From positions 1,045,999-1,081,005 of the forward strand of contig EQ973344.1 in the NCBI GenBank assembly GCA_000158655.1: 35,007 nt of DNA, in the 5' to 3' direction. The notes below the pieces were generated by a model. The model was given only the letters and a program-made list of their open reading frames with translations. It had not been told where the DNA came from and made no database searches. The DNA is from [Clostridium] methylpentosum DSM 5476 (lineage in GTDB: Bacteria; Bacillota; Clostridia; Oscillospirales; Ruminococcaceae). The translations under genes were made by a program, and so were the position numbers. Shown in pieces: positions 1 to 6,103 of the stretch (positions are counted from its first letter, which is position 1; each line of letters starts with the position of its first letter).

Positions 1-17
1 ATCTTGTAGCTCCGCTT

Positions 18-43
18 CCCCCGGTAGAACCGGGGGTTTATTT
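18..43 (+). terminator. Hairpin terminator or IS end at left edge
   Basis: A perfect 7-bp GC stem (CCCCCGG / CCGGGGG, loop TAGAA) is followed by TTTATTT, as in a rho-independent terminator of a rightward gene lying outside the window. A hairpin of this kind also occurs at the right end of IS605-type elements, so it could be the end of a mobile element cut by the window edge. Confidence 0.55.
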
Positions 44-68
44 CCACGTTTAAAGACACCAAACAAAA

Positions 69-96
69 GGACCCGTCCAAACATTTGGATGGGTCC
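69..96 (-). terminator. Likely terminator of the cyclophilin/ArsC-like operon
   Basis: Two 13-base arms (GGACCCGTCCAAA / TTTGGATGGGTCC, one G-T mismatch) form a long hairpin. Read on the minus strand it is followed by a T-rich tract (CTTTTGTTTGG). It lies about 195 bases downstream of the leftward ArsC-like gene. Confidence 0.5.
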
Positions 97-101
97 TGAG
101 C

Positions 102-144
102 GTGTCAACAAAGTCGACACTTTGGGGAAGAGGCCCTTCCCCAA
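102..144. repeat. Two adjacent inverted repeats
   Basis: GTGTCAAC-aaa-GTCGACAC (102-120, 7 of 8 pairs) is followed by TTGGGGAAG-aggcc-CTTCCCCAA (122-144, perfect 9-bp stem). No gene is seen between 1 and 290. The inverted repeats could be part of a dispersed intergenic repeat or back-up terminators. Nothing else is recognisable in 145-290. Confidence 0.45.
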
Positions 145-290
145 CCTTTTCTCTTGTAAATGCCGGTTTTCCGACATTTGCTGTCGAGGCATCAGACGCG
201 CATGTCGCCGGATGTTTCATTTCTTCGCATGAAATAGAGTTTTCTGACAGTCTGAGAAGCATCATGTTGTTTTAAAAAAGAGGCGCTCCC

Positions 291-632
291 CTATTCCCAG
301 CTCTTCCAAACCTCCGGCTGATAGCCGACAGTGGCCTGCTTGCCGTTGCGCACAATCGGAGTCTTAAAGAGCTTTGGGTTTTCGAGCAACCGCTCCTCCA
401 CATCGCTCTCGTAGGCGAGGTGCTGGATGAACAGCCGCTCATATTCCTTTGATTTCTCGTCAATGAGCGGATTCATCCCGCCGACGGCTCGCTTGACGCT
501 GTTGTATTCGCCGTTGCTCATCCCGTATTTCGCAATGTCGATGAGCTGGTATTTGATGCCGCGTTCCTTAAAATACCGCTCCGCCTTTTTTGTATCAAAA
601 CACTTGGATTTGCCAAAAATCTGAATGTTCAT
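291..632 (-). CDS. ArsC/Spx-family thioredoxin-fold protein
   Basis: A 113-residue protein of the arsenate reductase (ArsC)/Spx family, normal length for the group. The N-terminus has the beta-strand and active-site loop (IFGKSKCFDTKKA) with one cysteine at residue 10, where ArsC has its catalytic Cys and Spx has CXXC. The C-terminal part carries the conserved FKTPIVRNGK strand with the cis-proline. Family knowledge allows arsenate reduction with a thiol partner, or an Spx-like regulator. The lack of a second N-terminal Cys and of any ars gene nearby leaves the true role open. It starts only 3 bases after the cyclophilin stop codon, so both are probably made from one mRNA. A weak Shine-Dalgarno (AAAGG) sits 8 bases before the ATG. 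Confidence 0.85.
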   Translation of the reverse strand: MNIQIFGKSKCFDTKKAERYFKERGIKYQLIDIAKYGMSNGEYNSVKRAVGGMNPLIDEKSKEYERLFIQHLAYESDVEERLLENPKLFKTPIVRNGKQATVGYQPEVWKSWE

Positions 633-635
633 GAA

Positions 636-1154
636 TTATGCCTTTTCCGGCTCGCCGTAATCGACGCCAAAGGTTTCAACCGTCACCTTTTGCATCACCT
701 CGTCGCGCAGCGGCTTGTCGCCCATGTCGCGGCGGACGTTGACAATGCGGTCGGCCTCCTCAATGCCTTCAATCACCTTGCCGAACGCGGCGTAGTCCCC
801 GTCGAGGTGAGGTGCGTCCGCCACCATGATGAAGAACTGGCTGCCTGCGCTGTCCGGATGCATGGCGCGCGCCATCGAAAGCACCCCTTTGGTGTGCTTG
901 AGGTCGTTTTTGAAGCCGTTGTTGGCAAATTCCCCTTTGATGTGGTAGCCGGGGCCGCCGGTGCCGACGCCGTCCGGGTCGCCGCCCTGGATCATAAAGC
1001 CGGGGATGACGCGGTGGAAAATCGTGCCGTCATAAAAGCCCTTCTGTACAAGGGAGATGAAGTTCTTCACCGTGTTGGGTGCGATCTCGGGGTAGAGTTC
1101 AATTTTGATTTGGGTCTCGTGGCCGGTGTCAATGGTTACGATCGGGTTGCTCAT
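636..1154 (-). CDS. Cyclophilin-type peptidyl-prolyl cis-trans isomerase
   Basis: A 172-residue cyclophilin that catalyses cis-trans isomerisation of X-Pro bonds. The catalytic signature FHRVIPGFMIQGGDP lies at residues 46-60 (Arg48, Phe53, Gln56), followed by the GSQFFI strand and the conserved HLDG turn. There is no signal peptide, so it is cytoplasmic. An upstream in-frame ATG at 1214 exists, but the start at 1154 is preferred: GGAGG lies 8 bases before it, and a promoter (TTGAAT-17-TATAAT) overlaps the longer reading. Its promoter is back-to-back with that of eutS, the two -35 boxes being about 10 bases apart. The ArsC-like gene follows after 3 bases. Confidence 0.93.
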   Translation of the reverse strand: MSNPIVTIDTGHETQIKIELYPEIAPNTVKNFISLVQKGFYDGTIFHRVIPGFMIQGGDPDGVGTGGPGYHIKGEFANNGFKNDLKHTKGVLSMARAMHPDSAGSQFFIMVADAPHLDGDYAAFGKVIEGIEEADRIVNVRRDMGDKPLRDEVMQKVTVETFGVDYGEPEKA

Positions 1155-1185
1155 GGGCAGTTCCTCCAATAAAGTATTTTTCCTT

Positions 1186-1214
1186 ATTATAGGCCATTTG
1201 GCCGATTTATTCAA
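1186..1214 (-). promoter_or_regulatory. Promoter of the cyclophilin operon
   Basis: Minus strand: TTGAAT (1209-1214), 17-base spacer, perfect TATAAT (1186-1191), 31 bases before the ATG at 1154. This decides the start codon, since the longer reading would begin inside the -35 box. Confidence 0.75.
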
Positions 1215-1223
1215 CCCCCGGTC

Positions 1224-1252
1224 TTGACAGGGGAAAAAGAAGGGTCTAAAAT
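1224..1252 (+). promoter_or_regulatory. Promoter of eutS-eutP
   Basis: A perfect TTGACA (1224-1229), 17-base spacer and TAAAAT (1247-1252) lie 40 bases before the eutS ATG. The leader is too short for the two-hairpin ANTAR/EutV antitermination element known for eut operons of other Firmicutes, and none is visible. Confidence 0.7.
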
Positions 1253-1292
1253 AAGAAAAGAAATCATTTTTGTCAGAATGGAGTCAAGATAG

Positions 1293-1640
1293 ATGGAAGA
1301 AAAGAAACAGCATATTATCCAGGAATTTGTTCCTGGTAAACAGATTACCCTCGCACATCTCATCGCCAACCCGATCCCCGAGCTGTGCGACAAGCTGGGT
1401 ATTCTCAGCGAGGGGCAGACTGCGCTCGGCATCCTCACCATTACTCCGACTGAGGCGGCAATCATCGCGGCGGACGTCGCGAGCAAGGCGGCGGGGGTAT
1501 CGCTCGCGTTTGTCGACCGGTTCAGCGGTTCGGTGGTCATCACTGGGGACGTCGAGAGTGTGGAGGCCGCTCTCATCGCAGTGCTCGACGCAATGGAAAA
1601 CGTGCTGCACTTTGAAATCGCGCCGATCACGAGGACGTAA
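1293..1640 (+). CDS. eutS: EutS-type bacterial microcompartment shell protein
   Basis: A 115-residue shell protein of the EutS/PduU group, whose circularly permuted BMC domain forms hexamers in the facets of ethanolamine or propanediol microcompartments. The family hallmarks are clear: [18 protein letters not shown] at the N-terminus (the part that forms the beta-barrel in EutS/PduU), then [19 protein letters not shown] and [15 protein letters not shown]. The length matches the usual 110-116 residues. GGAG lies 9 bases before the ATG. It is followed after 4 bases by eutP. No enzyme gene (eutABCDEGH, pdu) or other shell gene is in the window, so this pair is isolated here. The pair may serve a compartment encoded elsewhere. 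Confidence 0.93.
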   Translation: MEEKKQHIIQEFVPGKQITLAHLIANPIPELCDKLGILSEGQTALGILTITPTEAAIIAADVASKAAGVSLAFVDRFSGSVVITGDVESVEAALIAVLDAMENVLHFEIAPITRT

Positions 1641-1644
1641 TGGA

Positions 1645-2091
1645 ATGAAGAAGTTTATGCTCATCGGCGCGGTCAGCGCCGGAAAGACCAGCTTTTCTCA
1701 GGCGATTCACGATCAGGACATCACCTACAAAAAGACCCAGGCCGTCGATTTTCTCGACAACATCATTGACACCCCGGGGGAATACCTCGAACGGCGGATC
1801 ATGTACCGCTCTCTCGGCATCACGGCGGCGGACACCGATCTCATTGTGCTGGTGCAGTCCTGTGTGGACGACCGGTGCATCTTTGCGCCCGGCTTTTCGA
1901 GCATGTTTGCGAAGCCGGTGGTTGGGATTGTCACCAAAATCGATCTGACCGATGACAAGCGGCTCATTGAACGCGCTCGCCAGCGGCTGCGGCTCGCCGG
2001 CTGCAAGGAAATCTTTGAGGTGAGCAACACCGAGCGCACCGGGGTGGAGGAATTCAAGCAGTTTGTCGGCTACGACTCAAAGGACAGCTGA
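1645..2091 (+). CDS. eutP: EutP/PduV-family GTPase-like protein
   Basis: A 148-residue P-loop protein of the EutP/PduV family, found beside EutS in ethanolamine and propanediol microcompartment loci. Walker A is GAVSAGKT (residues 8-15), followed by the DTPGEY switch element and a TKID motif for base recognition. The usual length is about 150 residues. PduV is reported to bind PduU, the EutS homologue, on the outside of the compartment, so a joint role with the preceding EutS is likely; whether it acts as a GTPase or as a kinase is debated for the family. An ATG at 1640 would stop after two codons, so ATG 1645 is chosen. A hairpin terminator follows at 2237. Confidence 0.9.
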   Translation: MKKFMLIGAVSAGKTSFSQAIHDQDITYKKTQAVDFLDNIIDTPGEYLERRIMYRSLGITAADTDLIVLVQSCVDDRCIFAPGFSSMFAKPVVGIVTKIDLTDDKRLIERARQRLRLAGCKEIFEVSNTERTGVEEFKQFVGYDSKDS

Positions 2092-2236
2092 GCCGGCGGT
2101 AAAAAATGCTTCGCTGCTCCAACCGGGTGCCGTTTGAATGGAATTTCTGCCAATCCCGTTTTGGAATCAGTCCTTGTCCAGCTTCAGCCGAGTTTCTCTA
2201 AACTCGCGGTTCCGATTGTGATGCAAACAGATTTCA

Positions 2237-2268
2237 GGGGCGGTGTGCAATGTCACACCGCCTCTTTT
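2237..2268 (+). terminator. Terminator downstream of eutP
   Basis: An 11-base-pair stem (GGGGCGGTGTG / CACACCGCCTC, one G-T pair) with a 6-base loop is followed by TTTT. It is 145 bases after the eutP stop and just before the repeat array. Confidence 0.7.
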
Positions 2269-2299
2269 GGCAGGAAAAAGCGAAGAGGAATCTTTTTTG

Positions 2300-3400
2300 C
2301 TGCGCCCATGACAGCCCTTTTTCAGAACTGCTCCGCACAATTCAATCGACCAGACCAGAAGGGCGGCGCAGTATTGTAGCAAGCCTTTGGATTGCTGCGC
2401 CTTGGGCAACCTCTTTTCGGGATTGCCCCGTGTAACCGAATCGACCAGACCAGAAGGGCGGCGCAGTATTGTAGAGAGCCTTTGGATTGCAGTGATATGG
2501 GCAAGCTCCTTTCGGGACTGTCCCCGTGTAATCAAATCGATCAGGCCAGAAGGGCGGCGCAGTGCGCCGCCCTTTTGGTTATCGCTTCATAAAAACCACC
2601 GGCACTGCCGGTGAGAATAAAAAGCCCTCGCTTTCTGCAGAAAGCGAAGGAAATGGTAAAGGGGGTTTCGCCCAGGGTGAAACGCCAGCTGTTACAATGT
2701 GTGATACATCAAAGCGTTTTGACTGCCTCTCAAGAGGCGCGCTGGTGTATCCCCCCTTGGGCTGGTGCAAACCATCCGTTCAACTGGTAGTTTCGGGTAT
2801 TTCTTAAGCAAAAAGCTCGATCGACTCACCGGAGGGACGTCGAATATAGCTGCCGCCGCTCCACCCTGCGAGCGTTGAGTTTTCCCTGTTTGTAGCAAGC
2901 CTTTGGTTGAGCAACCGCCTTTCGGGACTGCCCCGCGCAACCGGATCGACCAGACCAGAAGGATGGCGCAGTATTGTAGCGAGCTTTTGGATTGCTGCGC
3001 CTTGGGCAACCTCTTTTCGGGATTGCCCCCGTGTAACCGAATCGACCAGACCAGAAGGGCGGCTCAGTATTGCAGAGAACCTTTGGATTGCAGTGATATG
3101 GGCAATCTCCTTTCGGGACTGTCCCGCGCAACCAAATCGATCAGGCCAAAAGGGCGGCGCAGTGCGCCGCCCTTTTGGTGATCGCTTCATAAAACCACCG
3201 GCACTGCCGGTGAGAATAAAAAGCCCTCGCTTTCCGCAGAAAGCGAAGGAAATAGGTAAAGGGGGGTCACCCATGGTGAAACGCCAGCGGTTACAGCGTG
3301 TGATGCATGGGAGCATTTTTGACTACCTCTCAAGAGGCGCGCCGGTGTATCCCCCCTTGGGCTGGTGCAAACCATCCGTTTAACCGGTGGTTTTGAGTTG
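2300..3400. repeat. Two-fold 600-bp composite repeat made of ~95-bp units
   Basis: Two copies, 600 bases apart, run from about 2300 to 2805 and from about 2890 to 3397. Each has three imperfect units of 95-96 bases, marked by the core AATCGACCAGACCAGAAGGG or a variant at 2344, 2439, 2535 and at 2944, 3040, 3135. The last unit of each copy ends in a perfect palindrome (2551-2573, 3151-3173). Three more hairpins follow: CACCGGC-act-GCCGGTG (2597-2613), a palindrome around CTGCAG (2629-2648), and CTCTcaAGAG. The copies differ by scattered substitutions and short indels. Open frames through the region read as low-complexity repeats on both strands and have no ribosome binding site, so no protein is called. 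It could be a structured RNA repeat or an amplified intergenic element. Confidence 0.85.
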
Positions 3401-3401
3401 T

Positions 3402-3857
3402 CTATTCGTCCCGGTTGCTTTTGCCGGTGATGCTGTCGATTGTGACCTTGCAGATGGTCACTGCGTTCCAGGATTTTTGAATGACCTCCTCCCGGCGGGC
3501 TTCGCCGGGGGAAAACCGGTCGCAGAGCAGTTCGAGCCTGCGCCGTTTTTCGTCCTCCTCCGTCACGACCGAGGCGCGCCCTGTGACGATCACCGAATCG
3601 TAGTGGGTGGCGTAACGCGCGGGGAGGATCTCATTGCGGGACACTGCGAAAAAGGACGCCTGCGGATTCGCACGGATGCAGTCGAGCTTTTTGCCCTTGT
3701 TGGCGCAGTGGAAAAAGATGCAGTTGTCGGTCTCGTCGTAGACGTGGTTGACCATCACCCCGTAGGGCTGCCCCTCTGGGGTGATCAGCGAGAGGACGCC
3801 GTTTTCCGCTTGGGCGAGGAATTTTCTCGCCTCCTCTTCCGGCCTATTTCGTTTCAT
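3402..3857 (-). CDS. Nim-like pyridoxamine 5'-phosphate oxidase-fold flavoprotein
   Basis: A 151-residue protein of the PNPOx-like split-barrel family that includes NimA-type nitroimidazole reductases. Visible features are a short N-terminal helix, the strand GVLSLITPEGQPYGVMVNHVY, the FFHCANKGKKLDCIRANP block, which in related proteins contacts the flavin phosphate, and a C-terminal VTICKVTIDSITGK strand. The length is typical (about 155). Members bind FMN or another flavin and reduce small molecules; the substrate cannot be told from sequence. Its ATG overlaps the stop codon of the methyltransferase by 4 bases (ATGA), which points to translational coupling. It is the last gene of that two-gene unit. 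Confidence 0.85.
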   Translation of the reverse strand: MKRNRPEEEARKFLAQAENGVLSLITPEGQPYGVMVNHVYDETDNCIFFHCANKGKKLDCIRANPQASFFAVSRNEILPARYATHYDSVIVTGRASVVTEEDEKRRRLELLCDRFSPGEARREEVIQKSWNAVTICKVTIDSITGKSNRDE

Positions 3858-4588
3858 ACGGTGGGTTCCCCCTTTGTTTTCTCTTTTGTGCAGACAAAGG
3901 CGCCCATGCGAAACTGCTCTTCGGTGAGCCGTTCCCGGATGGTGAATCCGGCCTGTTCGAGGGCGTCGCGGTACTCGGCCTCAGAAAACAGGGTGATGAG
4001 CTGTTCGCCGGAGTGCTCCTCAATGGAAAGGCCGTTGCCGATGAGGTGGTGCATCTCGATCCGCACTTTATCCTCTGCAATGCGGCGAACGGATTCCATG
4101 CGGCAGAAGCTGATGTCCCCGCTGGTGCGGGTGTCGGTGACGAGCTTTTCCTCAAAGGTCTCCTTGGTGCTCCAGGGGGTGAGGAGGAACACCCCGCCCG
4201 GTTTGAGGTGACGGTAGGCGCAGGCGATTCCCTGCGCGAGCTGTTCCTTCCCATCAGCGAACCCCACGCTGCCGTAGAGGTTGGCGATCGCGTCAAACGG
4301 CGCGGGGAAGGAAAAATCGAACATATTCCCCTGCACAAACCGCAGATTCGGGAATTTGGCGCGGGCGCATTTGAGCATTTCAGCGCTCAGGTCGAGCCCA
4401 GTTACTGCGAAGCATTCGGAAAAATAGCTGCATTGTTCTCCAGTTCCGCAGGCGAGATCGAGCAAGGCGTATCCGTTGGTGTCCTGGTAACGCGTGATCA
4501 ACGAACAGGCGAACCTCACCTCTTGTCTGTAAGCATCGGGGTCCACATACATGGCGTCGTAGTAGTGAGCAATCTTATCAAAATCCAT
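3854..4588 (-). CDS. Class I SAM-dependent methyltransferase
   Basis: A 244-residue class I methyltransferase. Motif I is LLDLACGTGEQ (about residues 43-53), the acidic end of beta-2 is GLDLS, and motif post-I lies in VQGNMFDF; HLKPGGVFLL precedes the C-terminal half. This is the pattern of methyltransferase domain 11/25 proteins acting on small molecules. The substrate is unknown. The start at 4588 (MDFDKIAHYYD) is preferred over an in-frame codon at 4627 because AGGAGG lies 7 bases before it, and a promoter with -10 at 4631-4636 lies just upstream. The Nim-like gene overlaps its end by 4 bases. Confidence 0.88.
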   Translation of the reverse strand: MDFDKIAHYYDAMYVDPDAYRQEVRFACSLITRYQDTNGYALLDLACGTGEQCSYFSECFAVTGLDLSAEMLKCARAKFPNLRFVQGNMFDFSFPAPFDAIANLYGSVGFADGKEQLAQGIACAYRHLKPGGVFLLTPWSTKETFEEKLVTDTRTSGDISFCRMESVRRIAEDKVRIEMHHLIGNGLSIEEHSGEQLITLFSEAEYRDALEQAGFTIRERLTEEQFRMGAFVCTKEKTKGEPTV

Positions 4589-4630
4589 TGGAATCCTCCT
4601 TCGACAGAATAAAGTTCGATTCGACATTTA

Positions 4631-4659
4631 ATTATACTAATTTTTCAACTGTTTGTAAA
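4631..4659 (-). promoter_or_regulatory. Promoter of the methyltransferase/Nim-like pair
   Basis: Minus strand: TTTACA (4654-4659), 17-base spacer, perfect TATAAT (4631-4636), about 42 bases before the ATG at 4588. Confidence 0.65.
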
Positions 4660-4732
4660 GGAAATGTTCAAAAATATTCCCTGATTTCGATAATTTTTTT
4701 GGAATTGAGTGCTGTTTTGCCGGGGAATTTGA

Positions 4733-4948
4733 TTATTTCTCGTCTGGGGTGTACTCGATGAGATCGGATAGAGAGCAATCTAATGCGTCACATAACTTTG
4801 TCAATGTTCCCATTCTTATTGTGGAAAGTTCCTGTTCCCGGTATAGCTTTAAAATCGTATTTCTGGCAACTCCGGAGAGTTTCACCAGATCAGATATTCC
4901 TTTTATTTCCTTATCTACCATACGATAACGAAGCAGACACTTAAACAT
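4733..4948 (-). CDS. Small XRE-family HTH regulator
   Basis: A 71-residue protein consisting of a single Cro/C1-type helix-turn-helix: ISDLVKLSGVARNTILKLY is the HTH, and LTKLCDALDCSLSDLIEY is the conserved last helix. It belongs to the small YozG/YdaS-like group of DNA-binding proteins that often control a neighbouring membrane or toxin gene. AGGAG is 8 bases before the ATG. It is transcribed away from the DUF6809 gene. The 319-base gap between them holds three perfect palindromes that could be its operator. The gene is AT-richer than its neighbours. The target is unknown. Confidence 0.8.
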   Translation of the reverse strand: MFKCLLRYRMVDKEIKGISDLVKLSGVARNTILKLYREQELSTIRMGTLTKLCDALDCSLSDLIEYTPDEK

Positions 4949-5122
4949 AATCCGATCTCCTATATTGCTTATTTTGATCTGTTAAATAATAACAAATTAG
5001 CGACAGTATTTCAACCATTGTGTTTAGCATTGCCTATCTAAAGTTGAGCATATTTTACTGTTCAACTGGTTTTATAATAAACAAGGTTATGAGATACCAA
5101 CCATTTTCTAAAATGTAAGGCG

Positions 5123-5183
5123 TCAGTATACTGATAGAAATTAACTCTATAGAGTGACTTTTTAACCTTATAGTGACACTATA
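5123..5183. promoter_or_regulatory. Three perfect palindromes, candidate operator cluster
   Basis: TCAGTATACTGA (5123-5134), ACTCTATAGAGT (5144-5155) and TATAGTG-A-CACTATA (5169-5183) lie within 61 bases. The last ends 22 bases upstream of the -35 box of the DUF6809 gene. Short, perfect and clustered, they look like protein binding sites rather than terminators. Apart from these and the promoter, nothing is seen in 4949-5267. Confidence 0.5.
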
Positions 5184-5205
5184 CAAAATTTTATTTCAAA
5201 AACCG

Positions 5206-5234
5206 TTGATTTTCACAATAAACTGTGCTATTAT
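5206..5234 (+). promoter_or_regulatory. Promoter of the DUF6809 gene
   Basis: TTGATT (5206-5211), 17-base spacer, TATTAT (5229-5234), 33 bases before the ATG at 5268. Confidence 0.65.
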
Positions 5235-5267
5235 ATCTCCAAAATAATTAGTATGGGAGTTTTTGTT

Positions 5268-5546
5268 ATGCAATCGATTCTCGAAGACCTCTTCCACGGC
5301 CGCCTCCACCCAAACGAGGCGCTCTTTCCGCAAACCCCGCAGTACGCAGCCGAGCGGGACGCATTTCTCGAGCGGCAGCGCGCTCTGCTCGCCAACTTTT
5401 CCCCTGAGCAGTCGCTGCAAATCAGCCGGCTGATGGATGAGCACAACCGGGTGTACTCCCACGAGGTCAGCCAGGCGTTTGTCGACGGCTTCCGCCTCGG
5501 CGTCCAAATCCTGCTCCAAGCCCTCGAACCCCCCTGCCCTCGCTGA
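5268..5546 (+). CDS. DUF6809-like small protein
   Basis: A 92-residue soluble, mainly helical protein. It resembles the small Clostridia family DUF6809: the start MQSILEDLFHGRLHPNE, a middle helix pair with LSxEQSLQISRLMDEHNRV, and an end with FVDGFRLGVQILLQAL. Such proteins are often found near mobile or accessory genes and have no known function. An ATG at 5253 is also in frame but has no ribosome binding site, whereas GGGAG lies 8 bases before the ATG at 5268. Its stop codon directly abuts that of the convergent next gene inside the perfect palindrome TCGCTGATCAGCGA (5540-5553). Confidence 0.75.
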   Translation: MQSILEDLFHGRLHPNEALFPQTPQYAAERDAFLERQRALLANFSPEQSLQISRLMDEHNRVYSHEVSQAFVDGFRLGVQILLQALEPPCPR

Positions 5547-5978
5547 TCAGCGAAAATTCCAATCCCGAATGCGCCCCACACCGCTTGGATGGGTGTTGGA
5601 ATAATAGTAGATCACAAACGGAAGGTCGAGCAGCAGAAACTTGCCGCAGATCAGCCAGGGGGCGACCGCCCCCAATGGTGGATTGTTCAGGCCGAGCAGG
5701 GCAATGGCAAAAATAATACAGGCGACCGGACAATACACCTGATACAGCAGCACCAGATGGTTGCAGCGCTGCGCGTGCCGCTTCGCGCGGTCAACCGCAA
5801 ACGAAAGGGTGATTCTGCTCAATATCGAACTGCTTTTGAGCAATTCCTTGTACGGCCGCTTTCCCCGCCTCAGATGCAGAAAGTGGTGCACCCCTTCCCG
5901 CAGCGATAGAATCGTCAGCAAGCTCACAACAAAATGAGCGATACAAAACAGTTCAAGAGAGTTCAGCGTTCCTTGCAT
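5547..5978 (-). CDS. Small membrane protein of unknown function
   Basis: A 143-residue protein I do not recognise. Three hydrophobic stretches suggest membrane helices: about residues 8-28 (LELFCIAHFVVSLLTIL), 75-98 (LVLLYQVYCPVACIIFAIALL) and 102-125 (LICGKFLLLDLPFVIYYY). Between the first two is a basic, Arg/Lys/His-rich segment that probably faces the cytoplasm. AAGGGG lies 5 bases before the ATG. It lies 125 bases downstream of topB on the same strand and may be read from that operon. No function can be assigned. Confidence 0.65.
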   Translation of the reverse strand: MQGTLNSLELFCIAHFVVSLLTILSLREGVHHFLHLRRGKRPYKELLKSSSILSRITLSFAVDRAKRHAQRCNHLVLLYQVYCPVACIIFAIALLGLNNPPLGAVAPWLICGKFLLLDLPFVIYYYSNTHPSGVGRIRDWNFR

Positions 5979-6103
5979 AGTTGCCCCTTTCTCCGTCCTC
6001 TTCCCGTTGCCATTCTGGCAAATCGACCGGGCATGCCTGAAAAAGTGCGCTTTCTTTTGGGGTAGAACGCCTCAGAACTATGCGCGCTTTCCGTTCCCTT
6101 TCT

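Noticed and set aside
1255-1292. An ethanolamine-type antitermination leader in front of eutS
   Set aside because: Only about 40 bases separate the -10 box and the ATG, too short for the dual-hairpin element, and no stem is visible.
2134-3383. Several open frames on both strands across the repeat array
   Set aside because: They translate the same DNA repeat in different frames, lack ribosome binding sites and show no domain; the repeat itself explains them.
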